From: Eubacteriaceae bacterium
GTDB taxonomy: Bacteria; Bacillota; Clostridia; Oscillospirales; Acutalibacteraceae
Assembly (NCBI GenBank): GCA_021770095.1
Contig: JAETRQ010000004.1
Coordinates: forward strand, 218,998-282,997
Direction: 5' to 3'
Length of the DNA: 64,000 nucleotides
Part shown: one piece after another, positions 18,778-26,958 of the stretch
Layout of the letters: each line of letters starts with the position of its first letter
How positions within the stretch are numbered: position 1 is the stretch's first letter
Made by a program: the position numbers and the translations under genes
Notes under the pieces: model-generated
The model's database searches: none
What the model saw: only the letters and a program-made list of their open reading frames with translations
What the model was told of the DNA's origin: nothing

Positions 18778-20364
18778 GTGGAGAGAGAGTCATATAATAT
18801 TGATGATATTCTTTCAGAAGTAAAGAAGCGACGCGAAGAGCAGGAAAGATCTTTGCGTGAGGAAAATAAAAATACAGACGAAAAGCAGCAGAAAGCAGCA
18901 CAACCTGTAAAAAATGTAACAGAAAAACAGGAAACCAAACAGCCCGAAATCAGAGAAGATACCGAAAAAACACCGGCAAAAAAAGCCGAAAAGGTAAAAG
19001 ATACGGCTGTAGAAAAGGAGAAGCCAAAGGACTCTCTTAAAATTCAGGAAAAGTCAAAAGAAAATAAAAGCAAAGAGATTGACGATAAAGAATCGGATAT
19101 TGAACTGAAGGATAAAGAAATTAATCACAATGATGAATCGGGGATGATTAATATTCTTAACTTTACAGCGGAAGATATTCAGACAGAGCCTGAAGAAGAA
19201 AAAGTTAAGTTTTTCAAAACAAAAAAAGGTAAAATAGTTAAGGTTGTAATTATTGTTCTTGTTCTGCTGATTGTTGCAGCAGGTGTGTTTGCAGCAATAT
19301 ATATCAACAATATGCTCAATAAAGTCGTCGATGATGATACACAGGAAGAGCCATATGAGGCAGTTACTTATTATGACGGAATGGACTTTTTGCAGGAAGA
19401 TTTCCCTTTGATTGAAGAGCAATCGGCATATGAAGTTTATTCATACAGACAATATCTGAAAGACTGGTATAAAAACGGTGATCCTGTCAGATCGTCACAT
19501 GTACTGAATGTGCTTTTAATCGGTCAGGATACAAGGGAAGAAAATATTTCAGATGCATCACGAGCAGATTCTGCCATTATTGCAAGCATTAATATTGATA
19601 CAGGAACAATTCATCTCACATCCATTCTGCGTGACTTATATGTTTATTATGAAATAAACGGAGAAGGCAGATATGGTAAAATCAATGAATCTGCAGGAGA
19701 AGGCGGAATAAAAACGTATATTGAAACATTGCAGAGAGTATATAAAGTTGCAATTGACGGTTATGCGATAGTTAACTTTGCAAGTTTCCCGAAAATTATT
19801 GATGCACTCGGCGGTGTTGAGATAAATATCACAAATGCAGAGATAAATGAAATCAATAATAATCCGTATCGTTATGGTGATGCAGGTCCGGTAAGCATTA
19901 CAAAAACATTTGAAGGCAATGAAGGGGTTATGAAACTTGATGGTCTGCAGGCGCTTGCTTATTGCAGAATCAGAAAGATTGACTCGGATAATGCCAGAGC
20001 GGACAGACAGAAAGCAGTACTCACGGAACTTCTCAACAAAACAAGAAGTGCCGGAACCCTGGATACGGTTAAAGTGGTTAACCAACTTTCCCAGTTTGTT
20101 AAAACAAGTTATAACAAAAAACAGATAATCGCAATCGGAAATACAGCATTGAGAGATGGTTGGCTGAATTATGAGATGCAGACTGCGAATGTACCGTTGG
20201 AAGAAAATTGTGCAGGCGGTGAGTATTTCTCTGCAAGTCCTAATAACTGGATTTGGATTGCTGATATTCCAAAAGATGCATACGAACTGCAGACAAGAAT
20301 ATACGGCAAGTCGAACATAAAATTAAATGAGAATCGTGCAGATTATATAGCACTCGGAAGATAA
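18778..20364 (+). CDS. LCP-family (LytR-CpsA-Psr) cell-wall glycopolymer ligase
   Basis: Members move glycopolymers from a lipid carrier to peptidoglycan outside the membrane. The 528-aa protein has a long, Lys/Glu-rich, disordered cytoplasmic N-terminus (1-150), one membrane anchor (about 155-178) and an outer LCP domain with LNVLLIGQDTR, SRADSAIIASINIDTGTI, SILRDLYVYY and ALAYCRIRKIDSDNARADRQ; its Asp and Arg residues bind the pyrophosphate in known structures. The start is GTG behind AAAGGAG; an ATG two codons earlier runs into a stop. The length comes from the unusual N-terminal extension. Confidence 0.92.
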   Translation: MERESYNIDDILSEVKKRREEQERSLREENKNTDEKQQKAAQPVKNVTEKQETKQPEIREDTEKTPAKKAEKVKDTAVEKEKPKDSLKIQEKSKENKSKEIDDKESDIELKDKEINHNDESGMINILNFTAEDIQTEPEEEKVKFFKTKKGKIVKVVIIVLVLLIVAAGVFAAIYINNMLNKVVDDDTQEEPYEAVTYYDGMDFLQEDFPLIEEQSAYEVYSYRQYLKDWYKNGDPVRSSHVLNVLLIGQDTREENISDASRADSAIIASINIDTGTIHLTSILRDLYVYYEINGEGRYGKINESAGEGGIKTYIETLQRVYKVAIDGYAIVNFASFPKIIDALGGVEINITNAEINEINNNPYRYGDAGPVSITKTFEGNEGVMKLDGLQALAYCRIRKIDSDNARADRQKAVLTELLNKTRSAGTLDTVKVVNQLSQFVKTSYNKKQIIAIGNTALRDGWLNYEMQTANVPLEENCAGGEYFSASPNNWIWIADIPKDAYELQTRIYGKSNIKLNENRADYIALGR

Positions 20365-20425
20365 AGCTGAGGTTCGGTAACAATGTGTTGCTTAAAATCA
20401 TTATCTTTTCAGCTATAATTGCGTT

Positions 20426-20462
20426 AAAAAACACCATAAGGCGTCAGCCTTATGGTGTTTTT
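20426..20462 (+). terminator. Terminator after the LCP gene
   Basis: Stem ACACCATAAGGC / GCCTTATGGTGT with a four-base loop, A-run before and T-run after. The T/A symmetry lets it also serve the convergent phosphatase gene. Confidence 0.92.
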
Positions 20463-20471
20463 AGCTGGTTA

Positions 20472-21116
20472 TTATTTTTCGTCATTTTCAGTTTCGCTTT
20501 GGATACTTGTAGGACTGGTATCAACAACTTCAATTTTTCTTGCCTGCATCCAGAGACTCGGTGTCAGTCTGAGTTTGAAACCGTAACCCGCATCCATTTG
20601 CCAATGCGCCATAGGTGCTTCAGGCAACCCGTAGCAGGAAAGGATTGTCATAAGCACACCTGCGTGTCCCACAATTGCAATGTTATTCGTTCCTGTTTTT
20701 ACACAGCCGTCGACAACTTTTTCAAATGCTGCACACACACGCTGTGCAAACTGCGCATTGCTTTCGCCAAAAGGTGTGGAAGAATATATATCACCATGCA
20801 GCCAGTTTTTGAAATCTTCATTATCTTTCAAATCTTCTGCAGTCAATCCTTCAAATTCACCAAAATTATATTCAATAAAGTCTTCAATTTCTAAAATATT
20901 ACTTTTTGGAAACATTATTGCGGCCGAATCTTTGCATCGCTTAAGCGGTGAAGAAAAGACAGCATCGACTTCAGGATAGTGCTCAGTTGCTTTTATATTT
21001 CTGAGTTCATTTATACTATTTGTAGTAAGCGGCAAATCCGTATGCCCAATATACTGTGCGTTTAGATTTCCTTTGGTTAATCCGTGACGGAAAAGATAAA
21101 TTGTATATGTTTTCAT
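20472..21116 (-). CDS. Histidine phosphatase (phosphoglycerate-mutase-like)
   Basis: A 214-aa protein of the branch-1 histidine phosphatase family. LFRHGLTKGNL holds the phosphorylated His, FGEFEGLT the proton-donor Glu, and IVGHAGVL the second catalytic His. It resembles the CobC/GpmB-like phosphatases, but the real substrate (sugar phosphate, alpha-ribazole phosphate or other) cannot be told. There are no cobalamin-synthesis genes nearby. It is a single gene, converging with the LCP gene and diverging from the XRE gene at 21232. Confidence 0.88.
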   Translation of the reverse strand: MKTYTIYLFRHGLTKGNLNAQYIGHTDLPLTTNSINELRNIKATEHYPEVDAVFSSPLKRCKDSAAIMFPKSNILEIEDFIEYNFGEFEGLTAEDLKDNEDFKNWLHGDIYSSTPFGESNAQFAQRVCAAFEKVVDGCVKTGTNNIAIVGHAGVLMTILSCYGLPEAPMAHWQMDAGYGFKLRLTPSLWMQARKIEVVDTSPTSIQSETENDEK

Positions 21117-21174
21117 TGGAAAACTCCTTTTTTAAGCCAAATATTACAAGAAAATAACAATATAAAATTCGCAC

Positions 21175-21212
21175 TTTACAAATAGTAATATTTTGATTAT
21201 AATACTATTTGT
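21175..21212 (+). promoter_or_regulatory. Promoter and palindromic operator of XRE regulator
   Basis: -35 TTTACA (21175-21180), 17-base spacer, -10 TATAAT (21198-21203). A perfect inverted repeat, ACAAATAGTA (21178-21187) and TACTATTTGT (21203-21212), overlaps both elements. A dimer bound there would block RNA polymerase, so negative autoregulation by the gene downstream is likely. Confidence 0.75.
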
Positions 21213-21231
21213 AATTGCGGAGGATAATTAA

Positions 21232-21885
21232 ATGAAAATTGAAGCAGAAGATAAGGCACTTGCCAAGAAAGATAAAACAGAAAAAGTAACCAGATTTGCA
21301 ACGATATTATCTCGTTTACGTAAAGAGAGAGGCATCAGCCAGAAAAATGCTGCAAATGATTTGGGTATCAGTCAGGCACTCCTGAGCCATTATGAAAAAG
21401 GGATAAGAGAATGCGGACTTGATTTTGTAGTAAAGTGCAGCGAGTATTATGGCGTAACAACAGATTATCTTTTGGGTGTAAGTGAAAACAGAAATGGTAT
21501 TGATGTTTCTTTTATGCCTGATTTTGATGAGTTTGAGAACACATCGGCACAGACATTGATACAGGCATCTATTATTCTTATGAATATGATAAAGTCATTG
21601 AATGATACCAATACCGTTAATTACATTTATGATTATTATATTCTCTGTGTTTACCGCGGTGCACTGAATATGGCAAAAGCAGGAATATTGCCGAAAGAGA
21701 TGTTCAAAATTAATCTTAATGTCGGCAGAGATCTTGCGAATGCAGCCATTACAGTTGAAGATGCAAAATTTGTGTTTATTGAGGATAAGTCAAGAACAGG
21801 GACAGACCTCAACGAGAGAACTGCTCTTCATAAAATCATAACAATGGCAGAAGAACTTATCCTGAACAAATTTATTTTAGAATAA
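21232..21885 (+). CDS. XRE-family regulator with C-terminal sensor-like domain
   Basis: A 217-aa protein. Residues about 22-80 form a helix-turn-helix (LRKERGISQKNAANDLGISQ, then SHYEKGIRECGLDFV, closing with TTDYLLGVSE). The remaining 130 residues are mainly helical with no motif I recognise and may bind a ligand or form a dimer. GCGGAGG precedes the ATG. Its promoter is covered by a perfect 10-bp inverted repeat. Its last 9 bases overlap the convergent nucleosidase gene. Confidence 0.85.
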   Translation: MKIEAEDKALAKKDKTEKVTRFATILSRLRKERGISQKNAANDLGISQALLSHYEKGIRECGLDFVVKCSEYYGVTTDYLLGVSENRNGIDVSFMPDFDEFENTSAQTLIQASIILMNMIKSLNDTNTVNYIYDYYILCVYRGALNMAKAGILPKEMFKINLNVGRDLANAAITVEDAKFVFIEDKSRTGTDLNERTALHKIITMAEELILNKFILE

Positions 21886-22584
21886 GGCGAACTGCTGTTT
21901 TTCAGATTTTATAAATTCGATAAGGATTGCCGTAGAAATTTCTGCGGCAATTTTTTTGAAAGTCGGATAGTCGAGCTGTGCTTGCTCATTGCCGCCGTCA
22001 CTGATGGAACGCAGAACTGCAAAAGGAATATGATTTGCAGCACAGGTATGACCGATTGCACCGCCCTCCATTTCACCGCAGATTGCGCCGAAGTGTGAGG
22101 CAATTTTTATTTTCAAATTATCATCTGCAATAAAAGTATCACCGCTGGCGATTGTACCGCGGTGTATTTTTTCACCGCAATTAATTGCAGTACGCGCAAG
22201 TTTGTCGGATAATTCTTTATCCGTTTTAACTTTTATTGTATTGAGCCCGTTAATAAATCCAAGCGGTTCGCCGAGTGCGGTTATATCAATATCATATTGA
22301 CAGACATCTGTTGCGATAACAACATTTTTGATAACAACATCTTCTGACAATGAACAGCCAACACCAACGTTGATAATCTTGTCAATATCAAAATTATCAA
22401 TCATTGCTTGGGTACAGAGTGCTGAATTGACCTTGCCGGGAGAACACTGAGCAACACAAAGCATAACATCCTCAATAAATCCGCAGACGAAATTTGTTCC
22501 TGCTATTTTCGTTTCTGTTTTGTGTGTGAGTTTCTGCTTAATCGCATTGACTTCAACATCCATTGCGCCGATAATTCCTAACAT
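21877..22584 (-). CDS. mtnN: 5'-methylthioadenosine/S-adenosylhomocysteine nucleosidase
   Basis: Removes adenine from MTA and SAH in the methyl cycle; cytoplasmic. From the ATG at 22584 (GGAG upstream) the protein has 235 aa, the normal length, and begins MLGIIGAMDVEVNAIKQKL. NVGVGCSLS, SGDTFIADDNL and CGEMEGGAIGHTC are the conserved nucleosidase segments; the Glu residues in EMEG bind the ribose and SISD carries the catalytic Asp. The frame extends to 22638, but those codons encode an unrelated-looking leader. It converges on and overlaps the XRE gene by 9 bases. Confidence 0.93.
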   Translation of the reverse strand: MLGIIGAMDVEVNAIKQKLTHKTETKIAGTNFVCGFIEDVMLCVAQCSPGKVNSALCTQAMIDNFDIDKIINVGVGCSLSEDVVIKNVVIATDVCQYDIDITALGEPLGFINGLNTIKVKTDKELSDKLARTAINCGEKIHRGTIASGDTFIADDNLKIKIASHFGAICGEMEGGAIGHTCAANHIPFAVLRSISDGGNEQAQLDYPTFKKIAAEISTAILIEFIKSEKQQFALF

Positions 22585-22692
22585 TATGCAACAACTCCAA
22601 AAATTCCTTGTTGTGGGCAAATATGTATTACCCAACATATAGTGTAATTATAATATATTATAAGAATAAATACAAGAATAATAAAATTTTTG

Positions 22693-22722
22693 TTGACAAG
22701 GCTTGATATTATAATATATAAT
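22693..22722 (+). promoter_or_regulatory. rpmH operon promoter
   Basis: Consensus -35 TTGACA (22693-22698), 18-base spacer, -10 TATAAT (22717-22722), about 115 bases before rpmH. The leader can fold a small stem AAGAC/GTCTT just before the ribosome site. Confidence 0.8.
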
Positions 22723-22837
22723 AACAACCGATATTGTGGATTTGTATTCCTATCAATAACCAATGCCTGCACTATACCCGTGCAGAGAATATAAAAGATT
22801 AAGACAAGTTTAGTCTTTGGAATGGAGTGAAAAAAGA

Positions 22838-22972
22838 ATGAAGAGAACTTTCCAGCCTAAGAAGAGACATGCACAGAAGGTACATGGCTTCAGAAAGAGA
22901 ATGTCAACAAGAAACGGAAGAAAGGTACTTGCTCGCCGTCGTGCAAAGGGCAGAAAACAGCTTTCTTACTAA
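22838..22972 (+). CDS. rpmH: 50S ribosomal protein L34
   Basis: A 44-aa, very basic ribosomal protein of the large subunit. It reads [18 protein letters not shown] at the start and [11 protein letters not shown] at the end, the standard L34 ends. GGAG lies upstream of the ATG. It is the first gene of the rpmH-rnpA-yidD-yidC-jag run, with rnpA 20 bases downstream as in almost all bacteria. Confidence 0.97.
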   Translation: MKRTFQPKKRHAQKVHGFRKRMSTRNGRKVLARRRAKGRKQLSY

Positions 22973-22992
22973 TTCCGATTGGGAGCGATTAG

Positions 22993-23325
22993 GTGAAAAG
23001 CAAAACCTTAAAAGAAAATAAAAATTTTCGCAGACTGTATTACAGAGGAAAAAGTTATGCTACCCCCTGCCTTGTCACTTATATTATGCCAAACAGGCTC
23101 GGCGACACAAGAGTCGGTATCACGAGCGGCAAAAAAATCGGCAATGCAGTTAAACGCAACCGTGCAAGACGTGTTATAAGAGCGGCCTTTAGTGAATATG
23201 AGGACAGGCTTGATAAAAATTATGATATTGTATTTGTTGCAAGGAGCAAGACACCTTTTGTTAAGATGCAGAAAGTCAGTCAGGAAATGGGAAAGCATTT
23301 CAAAGAACTGGGAGTATTGAATTGA
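22993..23325 (+). CDS. rnpA: Ribonuclease P protein component
   Basis: Protein cofactor of RNase P, which cuts the 5' leaders of tRNAs. The 110-aa protein starts at GTG behind GGGAG and carries the RNR signature in [18 protein letters not shown], plus [19 protein letters not shown]. It is basic and of normal length. Its stop overlaps the TTG start of yidD. Confidence 0.95.
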   Translation: MKSKTLKENKNFRRLYYRGKSYATPCLVTYIMPNRLGDTRVGITSGKKIGNAVKRNRARRVIRAAFSEYEDRLDKNYDIVFVARSKTPFVKMQKVSQEMGKHFKELGVLN

Positions 23326-23555
23326 AGCAGATAATTAAAAAGGCGATGATATTTTTAATCAGAACCTACCAACTGACTATCAGTCCGAGATTTTCACACG
23401 GCAGTTGCCGTTATACGCCCACTTGTTCGCAATATGCCATTGAAGCAATTGAAATCCACGGAATATGCAAAGGAACATTGCTTGCCGTATGGCGTATTTT
23501 AAGGTGTAACCCTTTTTGTAAAGGTGGCTGGGACCCTGTCCCCCCAAAAAAATAA
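23322..23555 (+). CDS. yidD: Membrane protein insertion efficiency factor YidD
   Basis: A 77-aa protein that helps YidC in membrane protein insertion. The hallmark cysteine-rich segment [15 protein letters not shown] is present, followed by [18 protein letters not shown]. It starts at TTG overlapping the rnpA stop by four bases, so translation is coupled. yidC follows 12 bases later. Confidence 0.94.
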   Translation: MKQIIKKAMIFLIRTYQLTISPRFSHGSCRYTPTCSQYAIEAIEIHGICKGTLLAVWRILRCNPFCKGGWDPVPPKK

Positions 23556-23567
23556 AGAGGATGACTA

Positions 23568-24587
23568 ATGAATAGTATTTTACTTTCTTTAAGTTCCGGT
23601 TCACGTGCCGTATCAAACGGTATTGAATTTTTTAAGCCTTTATATTGGCTTTTCGGACAATGCATGAGACTTCTTATGGAGTTACTGGGCAATCAGTACT
23701 TCGTTGCATTAGTAATATTTACTATCGTGACACGTCTTTTGCTTTTACCGCTTAATATTAAACAACAAAAAACCATGGCGAAGACAACAAGACTTCAGCC
23801 CAAAATCAAAAAAATTCAGAACAAATATCCTGACCCTAAAGACAGGAACAAATTAAATCAGGAAATGCAGGATCTTTATGCAAGAGAAGGACACAATCCT
23901 ATGCAGATGGGTTGCGGACCGATGGCGTTTCAGATGATTTTCCTTATGGGTATTATCGGAATTATTTATTATCCGCTTTCTTATGTAATGGGAATTTCAG
24001 GATTCAGCGATAATTCACAGGCAATTCATGATATAATGCTGCCGATTTATCAAAATCTTGTGGGTGATGCGAAAGCAAGCATGACCTATTTCCAGCTTGA
24101 AATGCTGAGTCATTTTGATTCTTATAAAGAAGCACTTGTGGCAGGATTCCCCGATATTTTCACAGCGGAGAATTGTTCTGCAATTGAAACATACCGTGAA
24201 GGTATGAATCTGTTTGGTCTTGATATGACCGCTTTCCCGCATTGGAAAGACGGTGTAATCATGATTATTCCTATTCTTTGTCTTGTAACATCACTTGGTT
24301 CAAGTTTAATATCAACATTTATCCAAAAGAAAAATAATCCTGCAGCCGCACAGCAGATGGGATCAATGGTTATGATGATGCTCATGATGCCATTCTTCTC
24401 TTTCTACATTTCATTTAAAGTTCCTGCCGCAGTAGGTTTTTATTGGATAATATCAAATCTGGTTGCAATTTTGCAGCAGATATTTATTGCAAAGCAATAT
24501 CCGCCACGAAAATCACAGGCAAAACTTATGGTTGAAAACACTATTGAACGCCGTTCTCGTGAGGAAAATATTAAGAAAATTAAATAA
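23568..24587 (+). CDS. yidC: Membrane protein insertase YidC/OxaI
   Basis: Inserts and folds membrane proteins with or without the Sec translocon. The 339-aa protein has no lipoprotein box and no large periplasmic domain, as is usual for the Gram-positive short type. The conserved core runs from YFVALVIFTIVTRLLLLPLN through a cytoplasmic coiled hairpin (KTTRLQPKIKKIQNKYPDP) to further helices ending IISNLVAILQQIFIAKQY. A roughly 80-residue stretch between the second and third segments is longer than in Bacillus SpoIIIJ. It ends with a basic tail. Confidence 0.94.
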   Translation: MNSILLSLSSGSRAVSNGIEFFKPLYWLFGQCMRLLMELLGNQYFVALVIFTIVTRLLLLPLNIKQQKTMAKTTRLQPKIKKIQNKYPDPKDRNKLNQEMQDLYAREGHNPMQMGCGPMAFQMIFLMGIIGIIYYPLSYVMGISGFSDNSQAIHDIMLPIYQNLVGDAKASMTYFQLEMLSHFDSYKEALVAGFPDIFTAENCSAIETYREGMNLFGLDMTAFPHWKDGVIMIIPILCLVTSLGSSLISTFIQKKNNPAAAQQMGSMVMMMLMMPFFSFYISFKVPAAVGFYWIISNLVAILQQIFIAKQYPPRKSQAKLMVENTIERRSREENIKKIK

Positions 24588-24602
24588 TTATCGGAGGATT
24601 AT

Positions 24603-25523
24603 ATGATAAAGGAATTTATCGGCACCGGTAAAACTATCGAAGAGGCAACCCTTGCAGCAAAAACAGGTCTTAATGCACCGCTTACTGCTGATGTTAAGAT
24701 TGAAATTGTTGAAATGCCAAAGAAGAAAATTCTTGGATTATTCGGCGGCTGTGATGCAAAGGTTAAAGCAAGTTATGACGACGGCAGAAAAGAAAAGAAA
24801 ACAAAACCGAAGTCAAAGAAAAAACCTGTTCAGGAAAAGAACCATGTTCCTGCAAAACCGGAGACAGAAAAGAAAGCTCCTCAGGTAAAAAAAGAAACTG
24901 CTCACGAGCAGATTAATGATAGTGATATCGATTTAAACTACGTATGCTCTTTTGTTAAAACAATTATTGATAGTTTTAAAGTTGAGGATGCAAAAATTAC
25001 AGCAAACCTTGTTGACGGTACTGTTGAAGTTAATGTTGAATGCGACGATTACGGTATCATAATCGGCCGCCGCGGTGAAACACTTGATTCAATTCAGTAT
25101 CTTACAAGTCTGGCTGTAAAGAAATCAACTGACAAGTATGTCAGAGTTAAAATCAATGTCGGTGATTACCGCGCAAAGAGAGAAGAAACACTCAAGGCAC
25201 TTGCAGTTAAAAACGCAAACTATGTTGTCAGATCAGGCAGAAGATACAGTTTTGAACCAATGAACCCATATGAAAGAAAGATTATTCATACGGCAGTTCA
25301 GGAAGTTGAAGGTGCTGTGTCCCGTTCAGTAGGCAGCGGTATGGACAGAAAAGTTCTTATCGAGCCTGAAGGCGGAGTAAGATACAATAATAACAACAGA
25401 AGAGGCGGAAACCGCAATAACCGCCGTTCTTCATCACCTGTTCAGGCAGACCCTAACCGTGAAAAGAGAGTTGACAGAGCAGATATTCCTAAATTCGGGA
25501 AAATTGAAGTCAACAAAGATTAA
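24603..25523 (+). CDS. jag: RNA-binding protein Jag/KhpB
   Basis: A 306-aa protein with a Jag-N domain (1-50), a Lys-rich linker (about 60-105), a KH domain containing IIGRRGETLDSIQYL (about 150-164), an R3H domain (MNPYERKIIHTAVQEVEG) and an Asn/Arg-rich tail. With KhpA it binds many mRNAs and small RNAs and affects cell division and elongation in streptococci; the role here is by analogy. It directly follows yidC, as usual. A stem-loop separates it from mnmE. Confidence 0.94.
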   Translation: MIKEFIGTGKTIEEATLAAKTGLNAPLTADVKIEIVEMPKKKILGLFGGCDAKVKASYDDGRKEKKTKPKSKKKPVQEKNHVPAKPETEKKAPQVKKETAHEQINDSDIDLNYVCSFVKTIIDSFKVEDAKITANLVDGTVEVNVECDDYGIIIGRRGETLDSIQYLTSLAVKKSTDKYVRVKINVGDYRAKREETLKALAVKNANYVVRSGRRYSFEPMNPYERKIIHTAVQEVEGAVSRSVGSGMDRKVLIEPEGGVRYNNNNRRGGNRNNRRSSSPVQADPNREKRVDRADIPKFGKIEVNKD

Positions 25524-25533
25524 TGAAAGCAAC

Positions 25534-25562
25534 AAATGGTGGACATTGCGTCCACCATTTTG
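25534..25562 (+). terminator. Stem-loop between jag and mnmE
   Basis: AAATGGTGGAC / GTCCACCATTT, an 11-bp perfect stem with a five-base loop, but only four T follow, so it probably terminates only partly. Confidence 0.65.
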
Positions 25563-25578
25563 CCTATGAAGGAAGTGT

Positions 25579-26949
25579 ATGATTTTGTCAAAAACAATTG
25601 CAGCAGTTGCAACCGGCAACAGTGTATCAGGTATTGGTGTTATTCGTATCAGCGGCGATGATGCAATAACTGTTGCGCAAAAAGTTTTTAAATCTGCTGA
25701 TGGGACACCTCTTTCTGATTTAAAAGGATATTCTGCAAAATTCGGTAATGTATACAGTGACGGTGAAAGTTTTGATAATGCAGTTGCACTGGTTTTCAGA
25801 AGTCCGAAAAGTTATACAGGCGAGGATGTTGTTGAATTATCTGTTCACGGCGGAATTTTTATTGTTGAAAAAACCTTGGAAGCAGTATTTGCTGCCGGAG
25901 CAAAACCTGCACAAGCGGGTGAATTTACAAAACGGGCATTTTTGAATGGAAAAATGGACTTGGCGCAGGCAGAGAGTGTGGCATCACTCATTTCTGCACA
26001 GGGGCAGTTTGCCGCAAAGGCATCGTTCAATTTGCTTCAGGGTTCTTTGAGCAATAAAATATCAGATGTACTGGAAAGTCTTATTGACTGCAGTGCATCC
26101 ATGGCGGCATGGGTTGATTATCCGGATGAGGATATTCCCGAACTTGAAGAAGATAATTTGAAACAGATTCTTGAAAATGCAAAAAAATCGCTTGAACAGT
26201 TAATTGAAAATTATGAAAACGGAACAGTTATGACACAAGGTGTTGACACTGCAATTGTCGGCAGACCGAATGCCGGTAAATCGACGCTGATGAATATGCT
26301 GTCAGGTCAGGAAAAGAGTATCGTTACGCATATTGAAGGTACAACGCGTGATATAGTAGAAAATTCTGTTCGGTTGGGAAATATTGTGCTTCATCTTTCC
26401 GATACAGCAGGAATACGTGAAAGTAATGATGTTGTTGAGTCAATCGGTATAAAAAAGGCAATTGATAAAATCAATTCAGCGGCATTGATTTTGGCAGTGT
26501 TTGATAATTCTGCAGCACTTAATGATGATGACAGAATGCTGATTGACACCTGCAAAGGTAAACCTTGTGTTGCAGTTGTTAATAAAACAGATTTGGAAAC
26601 TGCTGTTGAGATTGATGTTTTAAAAAATAATTTTGAACAAATCGTATACATATCTGCCAAGAATAACGATGGAGCAGATCAGCTTGAAGAATCGGTAAAG
26701 CAGATTTTAGGCGTCGGGACTTTTGATTCATCACAGCCAATACTTGCAAATAAGAGGCAGAAATTGTGTGTCTCAAATGCACTTCAACATATTAATCAGG
26801 CAATTGACGGTGCCAATATCGGCATTACATATGATGCAATCAATGTTATGATTGACAGTGCAGTTGATGAATTGTTAATGCTTACAGGCAAAAAAGCAAC
26901 CGAAGAAGTTGTTAATAATATTTTCAGCAGATTTTGTGTTGGGAAATAA
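25579..26949 (+). CDS. mnmE: tRNA uridine modification GTPase MnmE
   Basis: With MnmG it installs the 5-carboxymethylaminomethyl group on the wobble uridine of certain tRNAs. The 456-aa protein has an N-terminal folate-binding domain (ISGDDAITVAQKVF), a central G domain with G1 GRPNAGKST, G3 DTAG and G4 NKTD, and the C-terminal FCVGK motif whose Cys is characteristic. GAAGGAAG precedes the ATG. mnmG starts ten bases after its stop. Confidence 0.96.
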   Translation: MILSKTIAAVATGNSVSGIGVIRISGDDAITVAQKVFKSADGTPLSDLKGYSAKFGNVYSDGESFDNAVALVFRSPKSYTGEDVVELSVHGGIFIVEKTLEAVFAAGAKPAQAGEFTKRAFLNGKMDLAQAESVASLISAQGQFAAKASFNLLQGSLSNKISDVLESLIDCSASMAAWVDYPDEDIPELEEDNLKQILENAKKSLEQLIENYENGTVMTQGVDTAIVGRPNAGKSTLMNMLSGQEKSIVTHIEGTTRDIVENSVRLGNIVLHLSDTAGIRESNDVVESIGIKKAIDKINSAALILAVFDNSAALNDDDRMLIDTCKGKPCVAVVNKTDLETAVEIDVLKNNFEQIVYISAKNNDGADQLEESVKQILGVGTFDSSQPILANKRQKLCVSNALQHINQAIDGANIGITYDAINVMIDSAVDELLMLTGKKATEEVVNNIFSRFCVGK

Positions 26950-26958
26950 GGAGAAATT

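Noticed and set aside
20385-20894. 169-codon plus-strand open frame
   Set aside because: Starts within the LCP terminator region and runs antisense to the histidine phosphatase; no coding signs.
22731-22745. GATATTGTGGATTTG upstream of rpmH as a DnaA box
   Set aside because: The reverse complement AAATCCACA misses two of nine positions of the consensus, so I did not count it, although rpmH borders oriC in other bacteria.
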